Below, one piece after another: positions 18,401 through 26,651 of a stretch of DNA of 28,648 nucleotides; position 1 is the stretch's first letter, and each line of letters starts with the position of its first letter. The stretch is taken from the NCBI GenBank assembly GCA_026770575.1, contig MU657164.1:1183291-1211938 (forward strand), written 5' to 3'. This stretch comes from Pelagophyceae sp. CCMP2097 (taxonomy: Eukaryota; Sar; Pelagophyceae). Below the pieces are notes generated by a model. That model ran no database searches and had not been told where the DNA came from. It was given only the letters and a program-made list of their open reading frames with translations. Position numbers and translations under genes: made by a program.

Positions 18401-21400
18401 CTCGCAAGTTAAAGCGCCGTATCTGCGCCACCGCCCACTTCGCAGCGCCTCCCTTCGCCTTCGCCGCCGACGGAGAGGCGCGAGCGCAAACAAAAAACAG
18501 AAAGGCCGCACCCGCAGCCGCGCTCGCTCCGCCGCCCGCCGACCGCGCGGCGGCGGCGCGTCTGCCGCCTTCTCTGACGCTTCGGGTTTTCCATCGACGG
18601 TCCGTTTTTCTTCTCTTTCCATCGACGGTCCGGGTTTCCCAAAGGCCGACGCTGGTCCGTGCAGCGCGTTGAGGCCGTTGGAGTCCATCTTCGCGCCGCC
18701 CGGCGGCCCGCGGCCGTCGGCCTTCATTTGCGCCATGGCGACCTGGGTGGGCTTTGGCTTTGGAGCGCCAGGAGTCGCCCGTGCCCAAATTTGCTCCCCA
18801 AGCCTCCTCGCCCGAATCGTCCACGGCACGCCGCCCTCCCCTCCGGGCCCCTCGTCGGGCTCGTACCGTGTTGTAGTGCGCGGCAGTGGTATTCCCGAGC
18901 CATCGGCTTCCGCTGTGCAGCATCAGCCACACATGTTCGTTTTCATCGTACACCACTTCCAAAAAATGGTTCCCCCCACCCAGCGACCCGACCTGGCCCC
19001 GCACGCGCGCGTTGGAACCTAGAAATGCCCGTGGTATTCTCACAGGCTTGTGCGCGAGGTCCAGCATCCCGGGGCAGCGACGGTATTTTCGGGTCGGATT
19101 TGTGCCACTTTCTCGGGTCGCGGCCCGGGCGTGTCGAGATACCAAACCCGTCTTCCAAGGGTCGGGTTCGGGCCACCCAGACCCGCGGGTATACGGCCAA
19201 AACGCGCAAACCCGGCATGCCCGACCCGCGGCTTGGAGGGCGAACCCGAACCCGTCTCTGCTTCTGCCTTGGGCGGTCTCTCGCGCGGTACCTCGGGCGG
19301 TCGCTTGGGCGGTCCCTTGGACGATTCCTTTGGACAGTTTCTTTGACGGTCCCTCGACGGGCCCTCTGCGACGGTCGCTTTGACGGCGGTTTCTCGACGG
19401 TCCCTTGGACCGTCACTCGGCTGCCGGCCCCTCGACTGCGGCCTCTCTGCGACGTCCCCTGGACAGCCGCTCGGACGGACGGTCGGACAGTCGCTCGGAG
19501 GGTCGCTCGGGCGAGCCCTTAAAAGAGGTCTTGCAAGCGACCGTGCAAAGGCCTTGTAAGTGGCCGCAAAAGAGGCCTTACAGGGGCGCGCCCGGAGAGG
19601 TTTCCAAGGGCCCGTCCAAGAGGCCTCGCAAGTGACCGCGCTGAGGCCGGGCAAGTGGCCGCCAAAGAGGCCTCTGCAGGGGCTCGCCCGGAGAGCTTTT
19701 CAAGGGCCCTTGAAAGAGGCCTTGCAAGTGACCGCGCAAAGGCCTTGCAAGTGGCTCCCAAAGAAGCCTTTGCAGGATTCCGTCCGGAGAGCCACTTTGG
19801 CGGTCACTTGCCCGGCCTCTGCGCGGTCGCTTACAAGGCCTCTTTCAAGGGCTCTTGGACGCCCCTCGAGACGGCCCCTCGAGACGACCCCTCGAGAAGG
19901 CCACTCGAAACGGTCCCTTTGTGTGGTCCCTCAAGACGGCGCCTCGAGAAGGCCCCTCTTATTGGCCCCTCGAGACGGTCCCTCGAAACGGCGCCTTTTA
20001 GACGGCCCCTTGAGAAGGCCTTTCTCGCCGGCCTCTGGAAGGGCCCCTCGAAACGGCCCATCTGTCAGACGGCCAGACGAGACGGCCCCTCTCGTCTGCC
20101 CTTCGAGAGGGCCCCTTTAGACGGTCCTTCGAGACGGCCACTCGAGAGGGTCCCTCGAAAAGGCCCCTCGAAATGGCGCCTTTGGAAGGCCCCTCGAGAG
20201 GGCCCCGTCTCGGCGGCCCTTTGAGACGGCGCTTCCAGACGGCCGCTCGAGACGGCGCATGAGACGGTGCCTCGAAAAAGCCCCTGGAGAAGGCCCCTCA
20301 TGCCGGCCCCTTGAGACGACGCCGAAACGCACCTTTGGACGGCCCCTCGAGTCAGCCCTTCAAGAAGGCCCCTCTCGTCGGCCCCTCGAAACGGCCCCTT
20401 CAAACGGTCCTTGAGACGACAACTAAAGACGACCACTCGAGACTGCCCCTCGAGAGGGCCCCTCGAAGCGGTGTTAACAGGCCTTTCAAGACGACCACTC
20501 GAGACGGCCCTTCGAAACACCGCGTGGACCGTGGCCCCCTTTGGCCCGATGCAGCTTCGCGGGCGCCTTTCGGAGGGCCGTCGCTCGAAAGACGTGCGGA
20601 GCTGTGTGATCCAATTGAAAGAGTCCTCTGCAGGGGCCCTTGCGGGCTTTTCCACGGGCGTCTCAAAAGAGGCCTTGCAAGCGACCGAGGACGTGCAAGA
20701 TCACCGCCAAAGAGGCCCTGCAGGGGCTGTCAAACACCCCGTGGCGGCGCCGTAGAGCCAGGAGCAGGGGCGGTGTATTCCGGTTTTGTGCCGCACCCTC
20801 GGGTATCAACCAAACCCGTCTTGGAAGCGTCGGCCAGACTGACTCTTAGACGCGTCGGCCAAACCGGGGCCAGCCCTTATGCGCGCAGCTTGTGGCCGCA
20901 CCCGCTTTTCAAGGCATTCTTGACGGCATTTGGCGGCTTTGGACGGCATTCTCGAGGGCCGTCTCTTCAGGCCGCCTTTCCCCGACGCACCGAGGATGTG
21001 GTCTTTGAGCCAGGGCGAGGCTTGGAATTTCAGCGAAATCTTCGCGAGGGCGTCTTCGGCGTCCTTGAGCGGCTTTTTGTGGAAATCGGGCCCCGTCGGG
21101 ATCCGGTCCTTGATCAAGTTTTGCAAGGCAAAGGCTTCCTTGACAAACACGCCTTGTAAAGAAACGACGTCGTTTTTCGTCAATCCGCGCACTGGCACCG
21201 CCGCCATGCCACAGCCAATGTCGACGCCGACGCCGTTGGGCGCCACGTGCGTCGAGCTGGCGTACACCGAGCCCACGGCGGCGCCCTTGCCTACACGCAG
21301 CCTGATATCGCGCCGGTGGAATCAAAGACCGCAGAGGAAACATGCATCCTCTACGGCCGGGAGACCGTCGCAGAGTTGGTCCCGAAGACGGTCCGGAGGC

Positions 21401-24400
21401 GCTGCAGACGTCGCGGAGCAAGGCCCCTGCGGCCGTCGGGAGCAGGGACGGGATTGGGTTTGCCCTGAAACCCGCGGGTCGGGTTTGCCGGGTCTGTGCC
21501 TTATGGCAAACCTCTCGACCCGCAGGTCTGGCCGTGACCAAAACCCGAACCCGACCCTATTAAGTCGGGTTTGACAAACCCGCGACCCTTTGGGTTTGGC
21601 ACAGATTGAAAAGCTCTCTGGACGGACCCCTCCAAGGCCTCTCTGGCGGTCACTGACAAGCACTATGCACGGTCACTTGCGTCGGCCTCTTTGGAGGGCT
21701 CCATCAAGCCCCCACGCAGGATTCCTTGCCAGAGACGCGTGTTCAGGCCCTTACAGGGTCCCTTCACCCTTCCTCCCACGGGATGCCATATGGTTTGATA
21801 GACGGCCCGTCCGAGCGACCGTCTGAGGGCCCGCCCCGCGGGGTGTCGCAGAGAGGCCGCAGTCGAGGGGCCGGCAGCCGAGTGACCGTCCAAGGGACTG
21901 TCGAGGGGCCGCCGTTAAAGCTACCGTCACAGAGGGCTCGTCGAAGGACCGTCAAAGGAACTGTTAAAAGGAAGTGCCCAAAGGACCGCCAAAGGGACCG
22001 TCCGAAAGACCGGTTGAGGGGTCGTCAAAACGGCCGTCCGAGGAACCGTCCGTGGGGCCGTCGCAGAGGACCCGACGAGGGTCCGTCGAGAGATCGCTCA
22101 AGAGGTCGCCCAAGGAACTGTCCAAAAGAAGTGTCCAAAGGGCCGTCCCAGGGTCAGTCCGCGGATCCGCCCACGGGACGTCGCAGAGGGACCGCAGTCG
22201 AGCTCGGCCGTCCAAACGACCGTCCCATGGACCGTCGGCGGGACCGTCGACGGGACCGTCCGTCCGAGGGACCGCCCAAGGGACCCTCTAATGGAACTGT
22301 CCAAAGGAACTGTCCAAAGAACCGCCCAAGGGATCGTTCGAGGGACCGTCCAAGGGACCATCCAAGCGACCGTCCGAGCGCCCGTTCGAGCGACCGTCCG
22401 AGGGCCCGTCCAAGGGACGTCGCAGAGAGGCCGCAGTCGAGGGGCCGGCAGCCGAGAGGCCGTCCAAGGGACCGTCAAGAAACCACCCTCAAAGCGACGG
22501 TCACAGAGGGTCCGTCGAGGGGCCCTCTAAGGGACTGTCCAAAGGAACCGTCCAAGGGACCGCCCAAGCGACCGTCCGAGAGGGCGTCCGAGCCTCTATA
22601 GAGACCATCTCAAGGCGCCGTTTCGAATGGCCGTCGAAAGGAGTCGTCTCGAGGGGTTGTCTCGAGGGGCCGTCTCGAGGGGCCGTCTCGAGGGGCCGTC
22701 TCAAGGGTCATTTCGAGGCACCATCCCGAGGAGCCATCTTAAGGCGCCGTTTCGGGGGGCCGTCTCAATGGGCCATCTCGAGGAGCCGTCTCGAGGGGCC
22801 GTCTAAAGGCACCGTCTCGAATGGTCGTCTCGAATGGCCGTCTTGAGGGGCCATCTCAATTTGCCGTTTCGAATGGCCGCCAAAAGGGGCCGTCTCGAGG
22901 GGTCGTCTCGAGGGTTCGTCTCCAGGGGCCGTCTCGAGGGGCCGTCTCTTCGGAGCCGGAGATAGGAGCAGCGACGGGTTCGGGTTATCAACCCACGGTC
23001 GGGTTTGCCGGGTTTTCTGCGTTTTGGTCGACCCGTCGACCCGTGGGTTTGGCCGTGGCTCGAACCCGAATGCGACCTTTCGAAGACTGGTTTGGTCGCT
23101 CGACAAACCCGCGACCCGAGGGTGCGGGACAAATTGAAAACCCGGCCTGAATACACCGTCCCTGCTCCTGGCGGCCGTCCGCGGTTCAGAGACGGACCCG
23201 GGGACGATGCCAGCGACGGTCCCGAATGTGGGCCCAAAGACAGTCCCGGAGACGGTCCCAGAGGCGGTTTTGGAGACGGCTTTGGAGACGGTCCCTCTGG
23301 AGACGGTCCCTCTCCCGGTCCCGGAAGCGGGCCTGGAGACGGTCCGGAGAACGGGCCCGTGTATTCCCGTGTATTTTCGACCCGGACCCCCGACGACGAC
23401 GCTTACCGTTCGCCGACCCGGACCCCGACTCTTCATATGAGCCGCCGCATGAAATCCCATGTATTGGTTGCATCCCAGCTGACCCATGCGTGCACGGGCC
23501 CGCACGAGGAGTCTTTTCGAGGGATTTGCAGATGGGATCTTGGAACGGCCCTGCGGCCTCGTGCACCGGCGCAAGGGCCCTTTTCGAGGGGCTTTGGCCG
23601 GGCTTTTGAGGGGGCTTTTTCGAGCAAGGGGCCGTGCTTCAAGGCCCGCCCAAAGGACCGGACTTTGGAGCCGTCGAAGAGGCCAGGCAGAGCCAAAGGG
23701 CCCTTTTCGAGATGCCTTCCGTCAAAAGTTCACTGCAAGGGCCCTTTGGAGGGGCACAAGAGACTTTGCAGGCAACCGTGAAAGTGTCCTTGCAAGGGGT
23801 CGTACGAGGGACCGCGCAAGGGACCGTACGAGGCCCCGTGCAAGGACCCCTGCAAGGCCCCGTGCAAGGACCCCTGCAAGGAGCCTCCTCCGGGCCTCTC
23901 GCTGCTCGAAACCCCTCTTCGAGCCCCCAGCTCGACCACGGTGGGGGAAAGCCATTTCGAGGAAAAGAGGACACGTGCAAACGGCCTCGCAGGGGACCGT
24001 ACTGGAGAGGTTTCCCGCGGCCCGTGCGAGAGAACTCGTCAGGGCCCGCAGCCTTGCGAAGGACCTTGCGAGGGGCCATCCAGAAGGCCTCTCCAGGGCC
24101 CGTGCAAGAGGCCCCGTGCGAGGGGCCTTGCAGGGAACCTCGAGGCAAGGGCCCGTACAAGGGGCGCATGAGAGGCCCACCCTCCGACCGCACGAGGGGC
24201 TGTCAGAGGCCACAGAGTAGGACCGTCCTGTACACAGGGATCTTGCGAGGGACGGGTCGAGGCCCGTGCGAGGAGCCTCAAAGGGACCCTGTAAGGGTCC
24301 CTTGCAAAGAACCGTACGTGGTGGCTTGATAGGAAGGAAGAGTGCGTGGTGGCCTCTCTCGGGAAGGTGGAGCTGCGCTTCAGAGGACGTGCTTCCAACT

Positions 24401-24792
24401 TCAGAGGCACGCCGGCAGCTAACCGAGGTGCACGTCGGGCCTACGCCGCCTCTCGCCGATAGCGCCCGCCGCCGTCGAAACGGGTCTTCTGCCCTTTGGC
24501 GCCCTTTGTGTGCCCGCGGGCCTTTGGCGGACGCGGGTTTTCGCATGCCTGCGACGAAGAACTCGGCGATACCGCTCTCCGCGATCATCACCAGCTGGTG
24601 CAGCGCCTCCGGCTCAATCTCCGCCGGCTCCGCGAAGAGGTGCACGGGGACGCCTTTAGTCGCGATGACGTACGGCAGATGAGTCGAAAACGACCGCTTC
24701 GACGGCTTCCATGGACCGGCGACCGCAGCAGACCACCTTGTTACAGCAGCCGCGCGCCGCCACGCGCTGACGGCGGCCGCGCGCATCGCCAT
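15268..24792 (-). CDS. rtcB: RtcB-type RNA ligase, split gene of at least eleven exons
   Basis: Proposed exons (minus): 24522-24792, 20991-21290, 18867-19018, 18663-18742, 18264-18318, 18094-18174, 16506-16645, 16382-16421, 15778-15901, 15581-15648, 15268-15477; all phases agree. RtcB joins 2',3'-cyclic-phosphate or 3'-phosphate RNA ends to 5'-OH ends using Mn and GTP. Visible family motifs in order: VGVDIGCGM (D114, C117), GSLGGGNHF (H208), LHSGSR (H225), INTHHNF, ITRKGA, GLIPGSMG, CSHGAGRTLSRTKA (H389, position of the guanylylated histidine), DEAPQAYKDL, and VMQQQAALVEVRHRLK at the end. All metal-binding and nucleophile positions are kept, so it is probably active. Residues 1-36 are Ala/Arg-rich without acids, like a mitochondrial presequence. 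The PDxHxG motif expected before GKGAAVGS and the final VKG are not found, so the exon 1/2 junction and the tail after about 15430 are uncertain. Confidence 0.85.
15581..15901 (-). other. rtcB: RtcB exons 9 and 10 (SHGAGR nucleophile region)
   Basis: Exon 9 (15778-15901) encodes VVEGKGDSRSWSSCSHGAGR and TLSRTKAF. Exon 10 (15581-15648) encodes ILCDVDAKLRDEAPQAYKDL, then GK. The intron between them (15649-15777) is very AT-rich and starts with GC. Confidence 0.85.
15649..15777 (-). other. AT-rich GC-AG intron (RtcB intron 9)
   Basis: The 129-nt intron has donor AAAG|GCCGGT and acceptor TTAG|GCATCC, so AGGC is present at both junctions. The interior is built of TTAATTATT-type repeats and a GAATTCAT/ATGAATTC palindromic stretch, in extreme contrast to the GC-rich exons. 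Confidence 0.8.
15915..15985 (-). repeat. 14-bp tandem repeat beside a 3' splice site (RtcB intron 8)
   Basis: On the plus strand AGGGGAATCTCAG is repeated about four times, ending within 15 bases of the acceptor CTCTAG at 15902. Confidence 0.8.
16090..16310 (+). repeat. GGCCGTCTCGAGG satellite patch in RtcB intron 8
   Basis: About sixteen 12-15-bp units of the same type as at 7440-7750 and 22590-22955 lie inside intron 8 (15902-16381). Confidence 0.75.
16382..16645 (-). other. rtcB: RtcB exons 7 and 8 with an 84-nt intron
   Basis: Exon 7 (16506-16645) carries AINTHHNFCHLEACTFVDPA and LWITRKGATAARDGE. Exon 8 (16382-16421) is only 40 nt and carries FGLIPGSMGVGSY. The donor of the intron between them is ambiguous: GGC|GTTGCT keeps the phase with GT-AG, but an earlier cut after GAGCG would shorten the protein by three residues. 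Confidence 0.75.
16646..18093 (-). other. RtcB intron 6 (1448 nt) with GGAGACGGTCCC array
   Basis: Donor GAG|GCCACG and acceptor TTTAG|GCGATT share AGGC. The body (about 16795-17960) is a satellite of GGAGACGGTCCC units with a higher-order GACGAGCTCGGAGACGGTATG repeat at 17335-17475. Adjoining the acceptor are about five copies of a ~22-bp palindromic unit (16648-16766). Confidence 0.8.
16648..16766 (-). repeat. 22-bp palindromic tandem repeat next to a 3' splice site
   Basis: The unit TCAAATCCAAGTTTGGATTC contains the dyad AATCCAA-GT-TTGGATT and is repeated about five times with small changes directly upstream (in transcript sense) of the intron 6 acceptor. Each unit can form a short hairpin. 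Confidence 0.85.
18175..18263 (-). other. 89-nt RtcB intron 5 flanked by 8-bp direct repeats
   Basis: The sequence TGCCAGGC occurs at both junctions: CTGG-TGCCAG|GC at the donor and CGC-TGCCAG|GC at the acceptor. The result is a GC-AG intron whose removal leaves a single copy, coding C-Q-A in frame. Confidence 0.8.
18264..18318 (-). other. rtcB: RtcB exon 5 (short, 55 nt)
   Basis: It encodes RIDSADGRAYLGDMLWCQ and joins in phase 0 to AYALANRDAML in exon 6. Together they give the family's Y.xDM..xQ.YA..NR..M signature. Confidence 0.8.
18867..19018 (-). other. rtcB: RtcB exon 3 (GGGNHF and LHSGSR)
   Basis: It encodes SNARVRGQVGSLGGGNHF, then LEVVYDENEHVWLMLHSGSR and WLGNTTAAHYNT. Both histidines are conserved metal-site residues of RtcB. 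Confidence 0.9.
19069..19268 (-). mobile_element. ~200-bp TIR module, copy E (inverted, full length)
   Basis: The ends GGGGCAGCGACGG and CCGTCTCTGCTTCT are imperfect inverted repeats of each other. The interior matches copies B and C in reverse complement, including the GGTTTGG...CTCGACA segment. Confidence 0.6.
20759..20870 (-). mobile_element. TIR module, copy F (partial, inverted)
   Basis: It keeps one complete terminus (CCAGGAGCAGGGGCGG) and the adjacent GTGTATTCCGG and CCAAACCCGTCTTGG segments; the other half is missing. Confidence 0.55.
20991..21290 (-). other. rtcB: RtcB exon 2 (metal-site DxGCGM segment)
   Basis: It runs from GKGAAVGSVYASSTHVAPNG through VDIGCGM to SPWLKDHILG. Acceptor GTGTAG|GCAAGG and donor CTCG|GTGCGT keep the frame with exons 1 and 3. 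It is flanked by oppositely oriented composite repeats in both adjacent introns. Confidence 0.85.
21437..21605 (+). mobile_element. TIR module, copy D (3'-truncated)
   Basis: It begins GGGAGCAGGGACGGG and is cut at ATTGAAAAGCTCT, the same breakpoint as copy A. Confidence 0.6.
22964..23169 (+). mobile_element. ~200-bp TIR module, copy C (best full-length copy)
   Basis: Ends AGGAGCAGCGACGG and CCGTCCCTGCTCCT are inverted repeats with 13 of 14 positions matching. The module has no coding capacity and is structurally MITE-like. The preceding GGAGCCGGAGAT is shared with copy B, so copies B and C descend from one insertion inside the composite. Confidence 0.7.
24522..24792 (-). other. rtcB: RtcB exon 1 (presequence and N-terminal domain start)
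   Basis: The first ATG in the frame is at 24792, with a second at 24786. It encodes an Arg/Ala-rich leader, then THLPYVIATKGVPVHLFAEP and EIEPEALHQLVMIAES, matching the start of RtcB proteins. The homology stops at VAGM. The next residues (RKPASAKG) replace the expected PDCHLG, so either the true donor lies at about 24540 with a missing micro-exon, or this region has diverged. Confidence 0.65.
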
Positions 24793-24971
24793 AGCCCGGC
24801 GCCGCGGGCCGGAAGAGGGCGACGAACGGGCGCACCTCGCACCTCGCACCTCTGGGTTTGCCGAATTCAGAAACTCGACCCTCGGTTTCGCACGTGCAAA
24901 AAATCCAGGCTCCCGAAGGGAGCCGAAGTAGTTTGTATTTGCTCCAGGGCACGTCGCCGAAAAGAATCGCC
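24793..24971. other. Upstream region of RtcB
   Basis: The RtcB frame stays open leftward to about 24996 without an earlier ATG, so transcription probably starts here or a further 5' exon exists. No clear promoter motif was seen. Confidence 0.35.
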
Positions 24972-25496
24972 TATTACTATCTAAGGATTTTTCCACTTTT
25001 ACCTTTCAATGTGACTTTCGAAAGAACGTTCTTTGCGGTCCAAAAAAAAACGCCGATTTAGGCCGTGAGACCCCCTTCACCTGTCGTAGCCCTAATTAAA
25101 CGCGTCGTCGGTGCCTGGCCTAGTTTTCTCGCCCCGAGCCTTGTCTGGCCGCGGATTACATAGTAACCCAAAAGCCGTTGTAAAAAACGTCGAATGACGA
25201 TTATCGCTGAAAATGCCGTTTATCGCGAAACACGCTAAAAGAAGCGGATTTGGACTCGCCGCGTCAGCGCGCGTCGAATGCACTTAGTGGCGACTCAAAT
25301 CTCCAAATTTTTAAATTTGATGATTTTTGAAAGAATTGCGGTGATTTTCGAAAACTGCATTGACTTTCAAACAAATTGACTGGTGCTTAGCGGCCGCCGC
25401 AAAAGCCACGTTCGAAGCGCCGTTGCGCCGCGTCGTCGGCGGCAGCGCGAGCCGATTCGTATGGTAAAAGTGGAAACAATCCTTAGTTAGTAATAG
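24972..25496. mobile_element. 525-bp element with 33-34-bp terminal inverted repeats
   Basis: The left end (24972-25004) reads CTATTACTATCTAAGGATT then TTTCCACTTTTACC. The right end (25463-25496), reverse-complemented, reads CTATTACTAACTAAGGATT then GTTTCCACTTTTACC: one mismatch and one one-base gap. The interior is AT-rich relative to its surroundings, non-coding, and includes the palindrome AAAGAACGTTCTTT near 25020. It is a non-autonomous DNA element (MITE) by structure. GCC flanks the TATTAC terminus on both sides, a possible 3-bp target duplication. It is unrelated to the AGGAGCAG family. Confidence 0.75.
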
Positions 25497-25521
25497 CCGC
25501 CGGCCCCTCGGGGCCCTGTAA

Positions 25522-25731
25522 GCCGCGCGGTGGTGGCGTCTCTCCGCGGCGCAGGGCTGGACGGACGCGCTCTACAACCTCGGCGCGTGTTATGAAAACG
25601 GTGAGGGCGTGCCGCAGGACGACTACGAGACGCTGCGACTCTACAAGCGCGCCGCGGCCAAGGGGCACACCGGCGCCGCGTTGAGGGTTTCAGAGCTCGA
25701 GGCGTATCTCGCGGCAGCGCACCTCCACTGA
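25522..25731 (+). pseudogene. 3' fragment of a MYND/Sel1 paralogue
   Basis: After an in-frame TAA at 25519, the frame reads AARWWRLSAAQGWTDALYNL, GACYENGEGVPQDDYETLRL, YKRAAAKGHTGAALRVSELE and a short tail before TGA at 25729. This matches the last one and a half Sel1 units and the C-terminus of the intact gene at 26652-27716 (RWYRLAAAQG..NALYNLG, GVPRDLYEAL). No start, MYND or RING part exists upstream; the TIR element lies 25 bp away. It is a truncated copy, probably not expressed as a protein. Confidence 0.75.
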
Positions 25732-26651
25732 TCTCGGCCAGCGCACTATGTGGACATGCCGCCCGGCTCGAAGAGGCGCGACTCGGCACTCGTCCGGGGT
25801 CGCACATCGAATATGCCGCATAATGAACACCCCGCTTTTTGCCGGCATTTTTTGCCGGCAGGGCCAGCATGGCGCCGTGACGGCGGGCTCGATACTCGCG
25901 GGTTAATCTGCCACCCCCGGGTGCACGCCCGCAGCGCCGCAGCGCCGCGACGGCAGAAAGAGGACGACAGAAAGGGCCTCGTCCGGCTTGTCAGACTCGA
26001 GTACTCGGCCACGCTCAAAGTCGGCTGTTCTCGCCCCCGCTCGGACTCGCCCTGGTTGACCGCGGCAGCGCCTCGGTCCGCCCCGCGCCGGCGCTCGCTC
26101 TGGCAGGAAGCTCGCGGGTTCTCCAGAGCGCCCCGAACGAGAGTGTCCGGAGACGGACGGCGAGGCGCCAAGGCGTCTTCGCTCGGCGCTTAACGCCGCA
26201 TTGCCGTACGGTCGGTGCGTGTGCTGCTCAACGTACAGCGCGATTGCCACGACGGGCGCCTGCACCACACCTTCTAGAGTCGTCACCGTCTCGACCTTGC
26301 GGCCGTGCGTCGACGCGGGCCGCGGGTCGCGGCCTGTCGAGGCCAAGTGCGAATTCCAAAAGTACTGCAGCGAAGTGTGCAGCGTCAGGACGTCCAAAAC
26401 AACGAAGAACCACTGCTGCACCGCGCCGGAATTCGTGGATAGCTCCAACTCTAAACCGCTTTCGGTCAATCACGTTCCACTCAGAAGCTTCTCAATACCA
26501 CTTTGTCCCCATCGCCAACCGAAATGCCGGTGACATTTCGCCGAAACCTTCATAAATACAACCCGCATGCGCAGTACCGCGCAGAGCCGCCAAAATATTT
26601 AAACTTGAGTTCAGTGGGCAAGGCTCGCCTGCGTTCGACCGACGCCGTGCC
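25732..26651. other. Region between Sel1 fragment and intact Sel1 gene
   Basis: It holds the uncertain minus-strand frame listed separately. The last 110 bases are AT-richer, with CCAAAATATTTAAACTTGAG at 26590-26609, about 50 bases before the Sel1 start: a possible core-promoter region. Confidence 0.4.
25903..26469 (-). CDS. Possible conserved hypothetical coding remnant
   Basis: The frame has no ATG at its 5' end (it begins at TTG 26469). The stretch from about 26420 to 26200 looks like real protein: FFVVLDVLTLHTSLQYFWNS, HLASTGRDPRPASTHGRKVE, TVTTLEGVVQAPVVAIALYV, EQHTHRPYGN. Downstream it decays into Arg/Pro/Gly-rich sequence. Codon third positions are mostly G or C. No family is recognised. 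It is divergently oriented to the Sel1 gene and may be a fragment or one exon. Confidence 0.35.
   Translation of the reverse strand: MTESGLELELSTNSGAVQQWFFVVLDVLTLHTSLQYFWNSHLASTGRDPRPASTHGRKVETVTTLEGVVQAPVVAIALYVEQHTHRPYGNAALSAERRRLGASPSVSGHSRSGRSGEPASFLPERAPARGGPRRCRGQPGRVRAGARTADFERGRVLESDKPDEALSVVLFLPSRRCGAAGVHPGVAD

Larger units (their letters stand above)
19069..20870 (-). repeat. Composite repeat, copy 3 (inverted)
   Basis: Read on the minus strand: partial TIR module (20870-20759), linker with GCCTCTTTGGCGGT (about 20740-20560), GGGGCCGTCTCGAG-type array (20510-19860), a second linker stretch (19850-19520), GGGACCGTCC-type array (19500-19270), and a full module (19268-19069). Blocks are shared with copies 1 and 2, but arrays 1 and 2 are in a different order, so it has been rearranged. 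Confidence 0.7.
19019..20990 (-). other. RtcB intron 2 (1972 nt) containing inverted composite repeat
   Basis: Donor CTCG|GTGCGT and acceptor TTCTAG|GTTCCA. Nearly the whole intron is composite repeat copy 3, in the orientation opposite to copies 1 and 2. Confidence 0.8.
21437..24350 (+). repeat. Composite repeat, copy 2 (forward)
   Basis: It repeats the order of copy 1: truncated module (21437-21605), linker (21608-21815, with GAGACGCGTGTTC and GGGATGCCATATGGTT shared with 6098-6165), GGGACCGTCC array (21800-22590), GGGGCCGTCTCGAG array (22590-22955), full module (22964-23169), a block from GAGCCGCCGCATG (23437), GGCCCGTGCAAG-type array (23560-24310) and the TTGATAGG end (24327). It has no gene content. 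Confidence 0.8.
21291..24521 (-). other. RtcB intron 1 (about 3.2 kb) containing composite copy 2
   Basis: Proposed donor AAAG|GCCCGC at 24521 and acceptor GTGTAG|GCAAGG at 21291 share AGGC. A micro-exon for the missing PDxHxG motif may be hidden inside; RDIRL, read just upstream of the acceptor, is the nearest resemblance. Confidence 0.6.

Noticed and set aside
23722..24996. 424-residue minus-strand frame as one protein
   Set aside because: Only the RtcB exon 1 part (about 24540-24792) is real; the remainder reads upstream sequence and the GGCCCGTGCAAG array.
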